Source of the DNA: Anseranas semipalmata
Taxonomy: Eukaryota; Chordata; Aves; Anseriformes; Anseranatidae
Direction of reading: 5' to 3'
DNA: 64,000 nt
Assembly: GCA_013399115.1 (NCBI GenBank)
Contig: VXAA01004204.1
Span: 306,315-370,314 of the forward strand
Under the pieces are notes generated by a model that ran no database searches, was not told where the DNA came from, and worked only from the letters and a program-made list of their open reading frames with translations. Position numbers and translations under genes: made by a program. Shown here piece by piece: positions 50,218 through 61,989 of this stretch; the stretch's first letter is position 1, and every line of letters begins with the position of its first letter.

Positions 50218-50740
50218 CTATGGCACAGGGGACATAGGCCAGGGCAGGGATAACCTCAAGAGGCTGTGGCCATGGGAAACCCACACCAGGACAAAGACAC
50301 CCCTGAGGGACTGTGGCCCATGGGTGACATACACTGAGACATAGAAAAACAAGTAAGGAACATCAGAGAGAAACTGTTAGGCAGATGACCTCCTCCTTTG
50401 CTGCCTATTGCCTCTCCAAAGGGAGTGGGATGGATTGACTGTAACCTGAAGTGAAGACAATTTGAAACTAGTAAAAGGGAGGCATAGATATTTGTTTTAA
50501 GATGAGCCTGGAGAAGAGGGAAGAAAGGTGTTTACTTAAGTTTCTGTTTGATTGTTTATGTTCTTTTTTTTTTTTTTCTTTTCCCAATACCTAAATCCAT
50601 AATCAGAAGTTGATGTTAACTGGCAATGAATTAAATTAAGTAAAAAATCCCCTAGATGAGATTGTTTTGCTCATGGCATGTGTTCAGACTAAATGCATAT
50701 ACCAGCTGTCCTGTTGTCTGGGAGGTTTACCTAAATCAGA
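50218..50740 (+). mobile_element. Degraded LTR-like interspersed repeat with internal tandem units
   Basis: Two units starting CTGTGGCC(C)ATGGG at 50264 and 50311 are offset by 47 bp, and a weaker related unit precedes them at about 50218. The rest (GATGACCTCCTCCTTTGC, TGGATTGACTGTAACC, AGCCTGGAGAAGAGGGAAG, GGTGTTTACTTAAG, then GGCAATGAATTAAATTAAG and GATTGTTTTGCTCATGGCA) follows in order the layout of a common bird repeat I recall as LTR-type. That repeat has tandem units of about 40 bp ending in GACCCACGCTGGAGCAG, then a TAACC block and an AATAAATTAAACTAA block. A T-rich run (50563-50579) replaces part of it. No retroviral protein-coding region adjoins it, so it would be a solo remnant. The class is inferred from memory; boundaries are approximate. 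Confidence 0.5.
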
Positions 50741-52004
50741 TTAAATAATCAAATGGGATTTGTGGCCACTTGTTAATAAGTGTGTACCAGAAGCAAAAAA
50801 AATTTGGAGATGGAATATTTTGTAGATGTGCAAATCGTGATTTTAGATTTCAATCTGACGCACAATAATGCTATACTGATTTTATGCTTTTCATGAAGGA
50901 AATACAATATAAAACAACATAAAAATTAGACACTGGCACAGCTCTTATTTTAAGATATGCAAAGTTTCTTTCCCTGAAGCCTTCTGGTCAGAATTAATCC
51001 AGACAATAAAAGAAAACGTAAGAGGTCAGTATCAAGCAAAATAGCCATGCCAATACAGAAATGTAACTGGCATAGAGTAAAATCATATCTGCACGGTGTA
51101 TAAGTCCATATTGGTAAGCATGTATTATCATTTATGTCCTATGAGAAACTTTACAATAGACCAAATCAATGGTAGTGTGCTTGTGTTTGCAAGCATCTTT
51201 ACACACCATCTTAATCTATAATGCAATATTACAATAAACTAACTATTAATGTTGTTATTATTATACAAATTCTTGACAGGGAAGTTAGAAGATCATTAAA
51301 TCATCTTGAAAAACATTCTTTTGCCTTGACGTATGATGATCTGGGACAAAAACCATTCTTTGGGGAGGAGAAAATGTGAAAAGTATTTCTTCTATTTCAG
51401 TAGTTCTAGCAAAGAACAGTTCATGGATTACAGCTATGAATATCCAGCTTGACAAACAAAATTATAACCTTTTCTAATGAATATAATTTCTGTCCCTCTG
51501 GAAAATGATGCTGCAGGCATACCATTTTTAACTTTTCTGTCTATCTTTTCATTAGGACTGTGACAACACTTTATGCATATAAAAGACCTGGAGCTGATGT
51601 TTTACTAAGCAGGGAGAACCACGATCCTTCTCGCCTGTTCCTCTGCTTCTATTTCTAATGTCTTTCTCTATGCTGTGGAAACTCATGCAGAATTGTTACG
51701 TCAGTCCAAAAGGATTTTTATAACCAAAAGCCAAGTTCTTCATTTCATATCCACCATAACCCATTGTCTAGAATGCTAGATGTTATTTAACTTTCTGTAC
51801 CAATTAGATAGGCAGGGCCACACCTCAAAACACCACCAATTGTGTCTATATGCAAAATATATTTAAAGGTCTTATGCATGCTTCACTTCAGGTGAATGGA
51901 ATCAAGTTATTATTTGAATCACATAGCACCTTACTCAAAGATAAACGGTAACCAGTGGTAAATGTGTACAAAAACATGGAAATTACGGCGCTTAACATTG
52001 TCTA

Positions 52005-52653
52005 GACCTCCAAACAAAAGGATCAACATGAGTCAGCAGTGTACCCTGGCAGCCAAAAGAGCAAACTGCATTATGGGGTGTATTAAACACAGCATAGGCA
52101 GCCAGTCAAAAGAGGCAATTCTCTTGCTATATTTGGCGTTGATGAGGCCTCACCTTGAATATTGTGTGCAGTTCTGGGCTCTACAATATGGAAAGGATGT
52201 TTAGGTGCTTGACAGCATCCAGAGGAGGGTAACCAAACTGGTAAAAGGTCTGGAAGTCTTGTGAGGAGAGGCTGAGGACACTTGGGTTGTCTAATCTGGA
52301 GCAAAGAAGGCTGAAAGGCAGCCTCATTGCTCTCTGCAGCTTCCTGAGGAGGGGAAGTGGAGAGGAAGGTGCTGGTCTCCTCTACCTTGTAACTGATGAC
52401 AGGACACGTGGGAACGGCACAAAGCTGTGCCAGGGAAGGTTCAGAGGAAAAATTTCTGTACCGTGTGGGTGGTCAAACACTGGAAGAGGCTTCCTAGAGA
52501 GGTGGTTGATGCCCCATGCCTGTCAGTGCTCAAGAGGCATTTGGACAATGCCCTCAATAAAATGCTTTAACTTTTAGTTAGCCCTGAAGTGGTCAGGCAG
52601 TTGGACTGGATGATCTTTGAAGGTCCCTTCCAGCTGAACTATTCTATTCTATG
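52005..52653 (+). mobile_element. CR1 LINE 3' end, 5'-truncated
   Basis: This is a recognisable CR1 3' region in + orientation. AACATGAGTCAGCAGTGTAC and CTGGCAGCCAAAAGAGCAAA (about 52026-52060) correspond to the C-terminal end of ORF2. It is followed by CAGTTCTGGGCTCTACAAT, then the 3' UTR hallmarks CATTGCTCTCTGCAGCTTCC, CAAACACTGGAAGAGGCTTC and TTGGACTGGATGATCTTTGA. It ends in ATTCTATTCTATG at 52641-52653, the short 3' terminal repeat typical of CR1. The exact 5' boundary is uncertain (51960-52020). It looks less diverged from the bird consensus I remember than the copy at 42255. A small internal deletion near 52440-52455 appears to remove the segment before GAGGAAAAATTTCTG. Short ORFs on both strands across it are debris of the element, not genes. 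Confidence 0.9.
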
Positions 52654-53751
52654 TTTTGGAAATACAAAAGTAACTTACTTGTGTGTAATTGAGAATATAA
52701 CTCCGTATGAAAAGATGCATAGCTTTTGAGAAGAACCACCTTTTGTTCATGATTTATAAAGTCCTTTGCACAAAAAACTAAAAGTCTACAAGCCTGGCTG
52801 ATAGCCAGTCCCACGAGTAGCCTGAATTTTGACATGCACCCCAAGCTCATGTCCTAAGATCCTCTGGATCTTATGAAAGACATGAAGTCATTATGAATTT
52901 CAGATACCTACAAATAACATATAAACACAGGACATGCAATAGTGAGCCCTTCTTAGAAGGCAATACAGGACATTTTGTCTGTCTGATGTCAATGAGCTTG
53001 TCAACTGACAAATGGCACCCTAATTTGTAAAGGTCAAACAAGATAAATTGAGAGAGCTAGGCTAGGCAAAGGTTACACTTACACCAGATAAATTTACTTT
53101 TGAGTGCTCTAAAGTGTGCAGTGCATCTAAGCTTTTTCCTTCTATGAGCACAGCTGGCTCAACGAAACCTGTATCTAAAGGTGCCCTAGCTACAAAGGTG
53201 TAGTATATTTGGCCTACAGCCTAGTCTTAGGACTGCTTGTAACATAGAATAGACATAATGACTGTTCTCAAACTTCTTTTGAGGAAAGTAGAATGGACAC
53301 ATTTTTACTCAGTAAACCTAAATTTTAGTATAAAGGCCATTTACACAACCAGGTGATCAATTCAACTGGTAGCATTTATTTTTTTTTTTCTAAAACAAAG
53401 GCCAGCTTGCGGTACCCATTGTGTTGAACTCAGTTCATCTTTCTCTACAGTGACTGTGGTCACTCCCTGTATTCATAAGCATATTGCCTGTGACCATATC
53501 CTCTGAGACTTTCTCTAAGGAGGGGAAGTGCCTAACATATTCCACCTCCTGGCTCAGAGCAGCATTAGTGATTACTGGTGTTGCACAGTGAGCTTAGTGC
53601 ATTAATCACATGAATGGCTAGCCCTCTTGCCAGTGTGCAGTGAAAGTTGGTACCTATGCCTATAGAGGATAGTGGTGAGTCCATCTCCATGGGTTCAACC
53701 CCATCATTTTGCTTCATGGTCTCCACCCTGTCATCATTTACAACATCACTG

Positions 53752-53771
53752 ACAACGACTCACAACGACTC
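53752..53771. repeat. Tandem duplication of a 10-bp unit
   Basis: ACAACGACTC is present twice without spacer, shortly upstream of a 17-nt poly-T run at 53810-53826. Confidence 0.9.
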
Positions 53772-56700
53772 ATGTGCCAAAGATGATATTCCCAGGTGTT
53801 CCTCTTACCTTTTTTTTTTTTTTTTTCCTACAAAGCCAAACAATTTGATCCATGGTTCAGTGAAGCACCTCTCTGGCACATCACTCAAAGAATGGCAGCC
53901 ACTCATCTCTGCTTGTCTGGATCCCACTTGGCACTACAGGGACAAGGAGGTCAGTGAGTTGTGGGCCAGCTGTCAGAGAACTTGTGAGGGCTTGTCAGAC
54001 CTGTAGCACCCAGGAGGAGTGGCAGATGCCTGTCCAGGCTTACAGGCTCCAATATCTCCAACATGTCTGAGATGGCAGAAGGGCTTAATGTTTTTAAGGC
54101 AGGTTTACTCATTTGAAGATATTTGATGTTCTGTGGGATTTTGATTTAGAAGAGTAATACAGTGGTATGCTGAGTCACAACACAAGCGTGATACAACAAT
54201 TTTAATACTCAGTGGACTCACAATACAAACCTGGTTCCCCAAACTGGTCTTTATGTGCTCCACCAAAAAGGGAGGTTTTGTCCAGATTAGAGAGGTCCCA
54301 AACAATAGATCAAATAAAAGATAGTTGGAAATCTTCAGATAGCCTGCATAGTGAGGCATTCTTAGTATTTGTTTCTTAATAGATTGCATTCTGTTGCTTA
54401 ATTTGTAAGAATTGATGTTTTACTTTTTTTTTACGTTAAGTCACAGCTCTCATCTTAGCCTGTACTTTTGATGGATGAATCTTATACTGAAACCAGGTCC
54501 TGAAAGTTGTTAGGGGAGAAGAGGAGAGTCTGAATAACGCTGATGAATAATGGGATTTATTTGGAGATTCAGAGTCAAGGTCTCTAGGGTAATTGTGCAT
54601 GGCTTTTCAGAACTGTCTGCATTCTTATTTCAGTGATTGCTGATTTTTTTTTCTCTAAAATCCATCATAGGTGTTTAGGACTATGTGTTATTCTGGATTA
54701 AAGTAGTAAAGGGTGATCAGATTGTTAAAGGCAATCATAAGGTGTTATCATAACTCTTGTTGAGTAATAAGACAAGTTTATAACTGCAGAAGAAAATTCA
54801 AAATGCTTTGAGAGGAAAAAGGAGGTCCATATTTGAAAAGAAAAAATATATAAAATCATAAATTAAGGAATTATCTTCATTATTTGTTCTGGAGTAATAC
54901 ATTACATTGTGTCTGCCTCATATGCTTGGACATTCACATTTACTTTTTGACATGTATCACTTAGAAACCTCATGAGAAGTATATGATATATGAAATTGAA
55001 AGTGAAATACAGAGTGATTGTCTATTTTACTAATCTTCTTACTTGTAAGAAATAGGAGTTGAAATAGATTTTCTGGAAAAGTTTATTCAGAGTTTACATG
55101 CAAAACTCCCTTTTGCTAGGATATAATACAGCATCAGTCACTGAGGCAGAGATTGAAGCCATATATGAGCCCTTTAAAAAGATTAGGTCTAGTGTGTTCA
55201 TTTTGTCTTACTTGAAAATGAGCAACAGAAAGTGCAGCTATGAAGGGAAAATTGAGAGAGTTCACTTCTGAGAGAAAGTTATTAAATGTTATTCAGATTA
55301 TGTAGTTCCAAATAAGCAACATAGGTTTAAATTCACCACTATGCAGCCTGTCAAACATAGGTTATGGACTATGGGAAATTAGCCTAGCCTGGGGAAGTTG
55401 TGGGTCTGGAAGCAACTGGGCTTTCTTACACTGGAAGTCCCTCCCCTGCCTCTTCTGTAGCAGGTGAGTGCAATTGTCAGCTACCCTGCTGTGTGATGAA
55501 TTCATTTGGATTCAATGTTGAGTGAAAAAGAGATTCACATGGACTCTGAATTTGTCTATGTTGCCCCTGTGCAGGTACATGTTGCTCGGCTTTATAGTAA
55601 TGTCCTTGTATTATTATGTTTTTATGTCTGTTGTATTATCTAGTCCAAGTTGTCATGTAAATATAGCAAATGCTACATTTTACAACAACAGCAAGGGCAG
55701 AGATCAGGAGCTGACTTTGAGGATGGTTGAATGCAACAATTTATCTTTAAAAGGTCTTTGCACTAGGAATGATTTTAATGTGAAATTACTGTTTTGTGTT
55801 TCGCTCTGCAGTCAAATGTGCAGCAGAGCTTTGCATGAAAGGCAAGAAGCATACCAGTTCAAGGCATGTTTCAAGGCTACTGGAAGAATGTGAAATCTAA
55901 AAGAACAGAGTTAAGTTTACAGGTTGATTTTTCCCAAGTAGTACTGGGTAATTTCATATGTAGTCTAATAAGATTAATGAGTGAGAATCCTGTAATATAT
56001 CTTAAGAGCCTCAGAATGACAAGGCAATTGATGCTTTCTTGCAGGCCATTTAATATATTTTAATAAATACTAGTATGAGCTCAGTGTTGATAAGCTACCA
56101 ACCCTTATGAGGGCTCAGTTTTCCCAATATTTCTGTCATATGTTGAGGAAAATATACTTGATCCTGGAAAGCAAAAAAATGAAAACTAAGACAGATGGGA
56201 ATAATCCTGCATGGATGAAAGCACTTTGCATTATAACAAACTTGGTTCTGCAGCTTCATCAGCACCAGGAGACAAAATACAAAAGCAAGTACTCTGGTGT
56301 TAAGTAAGTGTTGTGTCCTGATTCTTTTCTGCCAAGAGCACTTCAGACTAAGCGCACAGCTATACATCAGGCTCCCACTCAATTTGCAATTTTTACATTT
56401 TGTACACTGACTCTATCTGTGCTGGAAGACAATAGTTGTGGCTCTTTGCTGGCCAGCATACTGAGCTGTGTGATGTGGCTCTAAATACAATTAATTCAGT
56501 ATTTTTTTAAAACGCAGCGACAAGAAATAAAAGCCCAGACCTGTCTCTGGCTTCTAGTGAATTGTATAAAGCCTGAAAGAAGTCTTCTGCTCAGTTACAC
56601 AGAGCAAATTCACCTTCATTGAACTTGATTTTTAAGATTCTTATCTACCCTGGGGATCCCTGTTGTTCATTCTCTGCCCCTTCTGTACACAGAAGTTTCA

Positions 56701-57331
56701 TTGATCTCAATAGGATTTCTGTGCTCTAGAAACCATCAAGATATACAACAGAGACCTGTGGTGCAGATAAGAGATGCACAGTGCCGACTGGAGAAAATAT
56801 ATGCATCAGAAAATTACTCACCATGAATGTTTAGCTAGCTTTTTACATGGAGAGTGTCACTGTGCAGACTAGTTTAAGTCTCATATAATTTTCAAGCTTC
56901 GTTCATCTATGCCTCTGTGAATGCTCCAGGTCCCCTTCTGCTTCCTTCAGGTTTAGGTTGTCAGCTTAACATTTGCTGAGATAGGTATCTAAGGCTATAT
57001 GGTGTATGGGCATACAGTATGGTGTATGTGGAGGCAGAAAGGGGCATTCTGTACGTGCTTTAATATTTGTGAAAAGCATTTCTTTTCTGGGGGGACTATA
57101 TTCTGAAGGTAGTATTGGGTGCATCTACTGTATACTCTTGTATTGTCCCAGTAGTGCTGTGTGGAAGCCTATACGATCAGCTTTGCATCAGTGCAAGTAG
57201 GGATACCATTATAAACACAAAGAAATGAGAATAGGGCCATTTAGTTTGCAAACTGAAGAAGAATAAGTGACTCTTTAATATTATTTCAGACAAATTGTCC
57301 CTCTCGTACTCTGCAATGACTGAAGTGCTGT

Positions 57332-57369
57332 GATCTGATTATTTTACCTTGATCTGATTATTTTACCTT
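57332..57369. repeat. Perfect tandem duplication of a 19-bp unit
   Basis: GATCTGATTATTTTACCTT occurs twice back to back with no mismatch, implying a recent event relative to the other duplications here. Confidence 0.97.
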
Positions 57370-58079
57370 ACTCTAATTTAGGGAATAATCCATTCTCTTT
57401 CCATTGTCTTTGTCCACATGTACAAAACTTTAATAAAGGAAGATCAGAGGAGCTCTTAGGAATTGCTTCCTTGTTGTGGTGTTAGTCTCCCACTCTTCTC
57501 TCATATAGACTTTAGCTCTCATTAAGCTCTTTGATTCTAAATTGAGTTTCTTTCCAAATTCCAGTCCAGACCAGCAGTCATCTGTATTTCTCAGCATTTT
57601 GAAGGAAAGTATCCGTTGTACTGGACAGATGTGAAAATATAAGAACAAGTGAATGACTAAGAGAAGTAAGAAGACAAGTAAGAAGAAGATAAGAACTGGG
57701 TCTGGGATATGGAACAAATACAAATGCCTTTGGTGGGTTGAGGATATTGGGCAATGGTGATTTCCATTATTATTTTAATTTTTCACCTGTCCATATGGTG
57801 AGGACTGTTTCCACAGTACAAAACAGATCAGTCAAAAAGAAAAAGATACTGGAATCTTAATCAAACTCTTTTTAATTAGGTTCCCTCCTCTGTTTTGCAC
57901 AGTAAATAAGACTGAAAGCAATCTTTCACCCTGAGCTCTAATTTACATTCATCCATCACCATGTCAGAAATATGACCTGTTAAGTTAAAGGATAAATTAA
58001 TCTAAGAGTTGTATAACCCAAACAGAGAAAGGAATGTCCTTGTATGTAAAGCAGCTTCACATGATATGAAAGAGAGCTG

Positions 58080-58145
58080 ACACACATGCACACACACACA
58101 CTTGCCAACACACAGACGCACACATGTGTGCATGCGCACACATGT
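58080..58145. repeat. Imperfect (CA)n/(CACATG)n microsatellite
   Basis: A CA-rich array interrupted by TG, CAG and CGCA steps, about 65 nt. The - strand ORF rich in Cys and Val over it is an artefact. Confidence 0.9.
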
Positions 58146-60679
58146 AGTAGGGCCGCTAGATACAATGCTGGCAACATGAAGTGCCCTTAGTGTTGATATT
58201 AGTCAATAGCATCAGCTCCTGCCATGTCATCAGCAAGCAGCCAACAAATTCAGTTTTTCTTCATAAGAATCACTAACTTCCACATGTATAGTATTATTTC
58301 TTTCCCTTTTTCTTTTCTACCTATTTTTAACTTGATCAGTATGTTATATTAAGTAAATTGGTATTTGTATAGTGTTGACAGATGCATTAGAAAAGACCAA
58401 ACCTCACTCCATTTTGGTGAGCACCTCTATGAATAGCTGTTCTAATCTTCAGGCTCAAGAGACTGAATTTAGTCACCAGATTGAATGTAGAATCGTACAT
58501 CCCACTACATCACCTGGTCTCCTCTTACAGATAATAGAGAGAAATAGACGCTTTCAATTGGTGATTCATCTTATCCTGGAATAGGCATCTAAATCTGGTT
58601 AGATGCTTCAGGCCATAAATCTACTCTTTTTTTCCTTGATTGATTATAGAGGAGTCTCAGGAGGAGAAGCTCACATGTAGAGGCACAGATACGGCACATA
58701 TTTGGCTGAAGGTTAAAGAAATTCCCCACAAATATAGAAGTTCAGTAACATGAGGAGATCTTGTTTAGTAACCATGCAGGTCATGTTAAAGGGCGTCTTC
58801 ATTCTTGATGTGGCTCTGCCATTTGCTCCTTGTGTGCTTAGGTCTGCTGCATTTTACCTGCCTCTAGAGAGAAGACACTTACCCTAAGTAGAGATTTCAC
58901 TCAGCAAATGTGTATATAAATTTTATAGTAAACATGATATTACTAGTTGCAAAATATAGTGTGATACTAACTTTTCAGTGATTGAAGGTCCAGCTGCCAT
59001 TTAACTTCAATGGTTGTCCCTAGTGAAACCTGCTTAGTTTGTTTTATTTAGGCAGAGTCCAGCAGAAACAGGCATCATCATTTCTGTAGCATTAGATATT
59101 GTTTAGAGAAACCAGCCTGTGACACCTCTTTACAGAAAACAAACTCATTGTTTTTACCTACAGTAAGTATTGGACTGGTGTTCAAAGAGTGTTTCTCTTC
59201 AACAAAAATTTTGTTCTGATTGCAGAGAGCAAGGGGAATACTATCATTATTTTTTACCAAGTCTGTTAAAATGGTTTGGAAAGGTACTAATCTGCCATTG
59301 AGAAAAAAGTAACTGAGTGGAGTGGAATTTAGGAACCACTTGAATTAGTGGTGGCACAGCAAAATCTTTTATAGTGGACTTAGCTTTAATGGCTGTCTCT
59401 TACAGTTCATTTTTGCAGAATGATGAAATTCTCCCTTTTCCTCCTTTAGAAATCCAGATAAGCATGCTGAACATAGTCTAATATCAGAAGTTATAATAAA
59501 AAATACGATAACACAGCATGCTTGGCTTGAGCTTGGTAGTCTTCCAGAGATAAACATTATTTACTTCATGCAATGAACACAAAACCCTTGGACTGAATGA
59601 TAATGCACTGTTATGGTAACAGTGACTGACTCACCAGGTGTTATGCTGTAGGTTGTGCCTTTTATCATTATAAAATCAATAAATATTGGGTTAGAACATT
59701 TACAGAAAATGGAAAAAACAGTAAGGAATATCCAGGGTTATTATTACATATGCAAGTTTTCTTTATTTAAAGTAGACAACCAGAAAAGTATTTAGTGGTA
59801 TGGCCTAAAATGCAAAAAACAAGAGGGCAGGTAACTATCATCCCCATTTTTAAAAACATTAATTTTTGAACTACTTACAGATACAAGAAAACATGAAAAT
59901 TATGGGCTCCAGAGAAATCTGGATCTAGCCCAGCCTCATTGTTCTCTCATAGTTCCCAAACGTATGCTACAAGCAGAAACAAACACCTATGTAGAATTTC
60001 TTGGTGTTAATATCTTTGAAAAAAATAGCAATCTTGGTGCAATGTGGTAAGATGTGTCAATTTAGAGGAGTTGGCAGAAAAAGAGCACAGAATATTTATA
60101 TGAAGTATGCGTTATTTTCACTTCATCTATTTGCAAATTTGTTATTCGAAGGCTGTATGCATTTCTCATTATATTGTCTCCCTGATTTAGGTTGTATGCT
60201 TTTTGTGGCAAAGATATTATCTCGATATTTTCCAAGGAACTATATACATACTACTAACACCACTTTTACTTCTAGTAATAATTAAATGATCACCTATTGA
60301 GTCTTTTCTTATTTCTATAATTCATGCTGTGAGGATAAGACACAATTCATAGATGACTTTTGAGTCATTCTGGATGTTGGTGTTTTTAGGATAAATTGAT
60401 ATGAGATTTAAGTTCTTGAATGAGCATGCAATCTTTATTTTGTTGTTTCCAGAGAAACCTGGGGAATGGAAGATGTTTCTTTGCTCAGATTTAATCTTAC
60501 AGTTAGTTTGAAATTTCAAAAAAAAGGAAATACCATTTTCGCTACTGAGACAAGTGTTGGCAAATATCATAATCTTGATTCCTTGCTCATTCTCAGTCCT
60601 TCATTTACATCCTTAACAAGCAATGACAAAAAAAAAAAATTGAAATGGCAATAACTTGAAATCATGAATAGTGAAACTG

Positions 60680-60703
60680 TTGTACAATAACTTGTACAAT
60701 AAC
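60680..60703. repeat. Perfect tandem duplication of a 12-bp unit
   Basis: TTGTACAATAAC is present twice back to back. Each unit contains the palindrome TTGTACAA. Confidence 0.95.
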
Positions 60704-61232
60704 CTTACCCACATTTTTTTTTTTTTTAAATACAAATCGTAACAGGAGTAGCAGATGCCATTACGTAAATTCATTCTTCTAACAGTGATTTCAACCAAGT
60801 AAAGGAAATATAGTCAGAACTGTGTTTGGTGGATTTATGTAATTGCATGTCTAAAAGACATAAGTGGTAACAACCATTGTTAAATTACTTTTTAATATGA
60901 TTTTTCAAAAATTGAAGCTAAAGTTTTTACATTTATTAACTGAAACAAATTAACTAAGCATGACTTAAAAACAAACACAAACCATTGTCAATCAGATCTT
61001 AAAACTGAAATAGTATGATTTTCCTTGTTTAGCTTTGCTGACTCCTCCTTCCCCTATTTCATTCCTGGAGCCAACGTTTCCTTGTTCGTATTGATCTCTA
61101 GGAAAGCCACATAAACTCTGATATGAAGACCTTATGAGATCCATCTTTTGGAAAATAATTTTTGGCCATGTGTTGATATGGGATTGGAAATGCTTTGTAG
61201 TGATTTTGCAGCATGATTACTATTAGCAAACT

Positions 61233-61262
61233 TAAAACAAATAAACAAACAAACAAAAAAAT
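61233..61262. repeat. (AAAC)n simple repeat
   Basis: About five CAAA units ending in an A6 run. Confidence 0.9.
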
Positions 61263-61938
61263 AAGATGGTCTTATATAGACACTGCATCATGTGATACTC
61301 CTGTTGATCAAAATATATTTTATTCAGTATTCCTTCTTAATTCTGAAGCAACTGGGAAGACTGCAGAAAAACAGAAGTCAGGCCTAGAGGAAGGAGCCAT
61401 ACACAGGTCTCTATGCCTGAGTCATCTTTCAGAGCCCCGATAGAGTAAATTGGAATACTTTCCCCTAGGGTGGACCCTATGTCATTTTTCTGTTTGTGTT
61501 TATTACAATAATGCAAGTGAGGGCAAATACAATGTTTCTGCTGATGGTGGGTCATTAAGTTCCTTGTCATGAGAGCCCATTCTTATAAATGAATGTGGTC
61601 TGCTCCAAGTAATAGAGTTCAGATAGGTTAAAAACCATAACAATTGCATTATGTACAGAGAGACAGCCTTCCCACCTGAGAGGAAGTTGTTGCTGAAAGC
61701 AGGAAAAGGGTTGCAAAGAAACAAGGAGAAACCTGCAATGAAAAATGTCAGAAAGAAGCCGTACTGGAAAGGTGGTAAACAAGCCAGTGTGCGACGTGAT
61801 CTAAACTGCGTGGAAGATCATTCACAGTTGGGTTAGCATTCTGAGTCATGGGGCAGAGGGATTCTATACGGGACTACCTAGGGAGATAGAGATATTTGTA
61901 CAATCCCTGATGATAGTATTTTTCCTTCTCTTATATAG

Positions 61939-61989
61939 ACAGAGGAGACTCAGTGCCTGGTTTGCACTGTATGCATACAATTTGGACAG
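61939..61989 (+). CDS. Weak candidate 51-nt exon
   Basis: Seen: a pyrimidine-rich stretch ends in TATATAG at 61938, followed by 51 nt and the donor CAG|GTGAAA at 61990. The length is a multiple of three. All three frames are open, which is unremarkable at 17 codons. Joined in phase 1 to the exon ending at 30305, the frame stays open and gives a peptide containing RGDSVPGLHCMHTIWT. In phase 0 it gives TEETQCLVCTVCIQFGQ. Nothing identifies a family. The donor is suboptimal (A at +4 where the consensus prefers A then G at +5; here +5 is A). Signals this good arise by chance in 64 kb, so this is listed only as a lead to test with transcripts. Confidence 0.15.

Larger units (their letters stand above)
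48976..52004. other. Transposon-derived patchwork upstream of the second CR1
   Basis: Besides the hAT-like terminus at 49648 and the LTR-like element at 50218-50740, 49780-49970 is GC-richer (CAGGGCCACAGTCCCCAGGG) and may extend one of these or be a further fragment. 50090-50217 may be the degraded 5' part of the LTR-like element. 50741-52004 looks unique. Confidence 0.45.

Noticed and set aside
51962..52577. ORFs on both strands over the second CR1
   Set aside because: They are debris of the CR1 3' end. One is antisense to it.
55522..55893. 123-codon ORF with hydrophobic start
   Set aside because: It looks briefly like a membrane segment, but there is no ATG start at that position and no continuing coding context. 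A CTCTGCAG inside it is followed by no usable donor.
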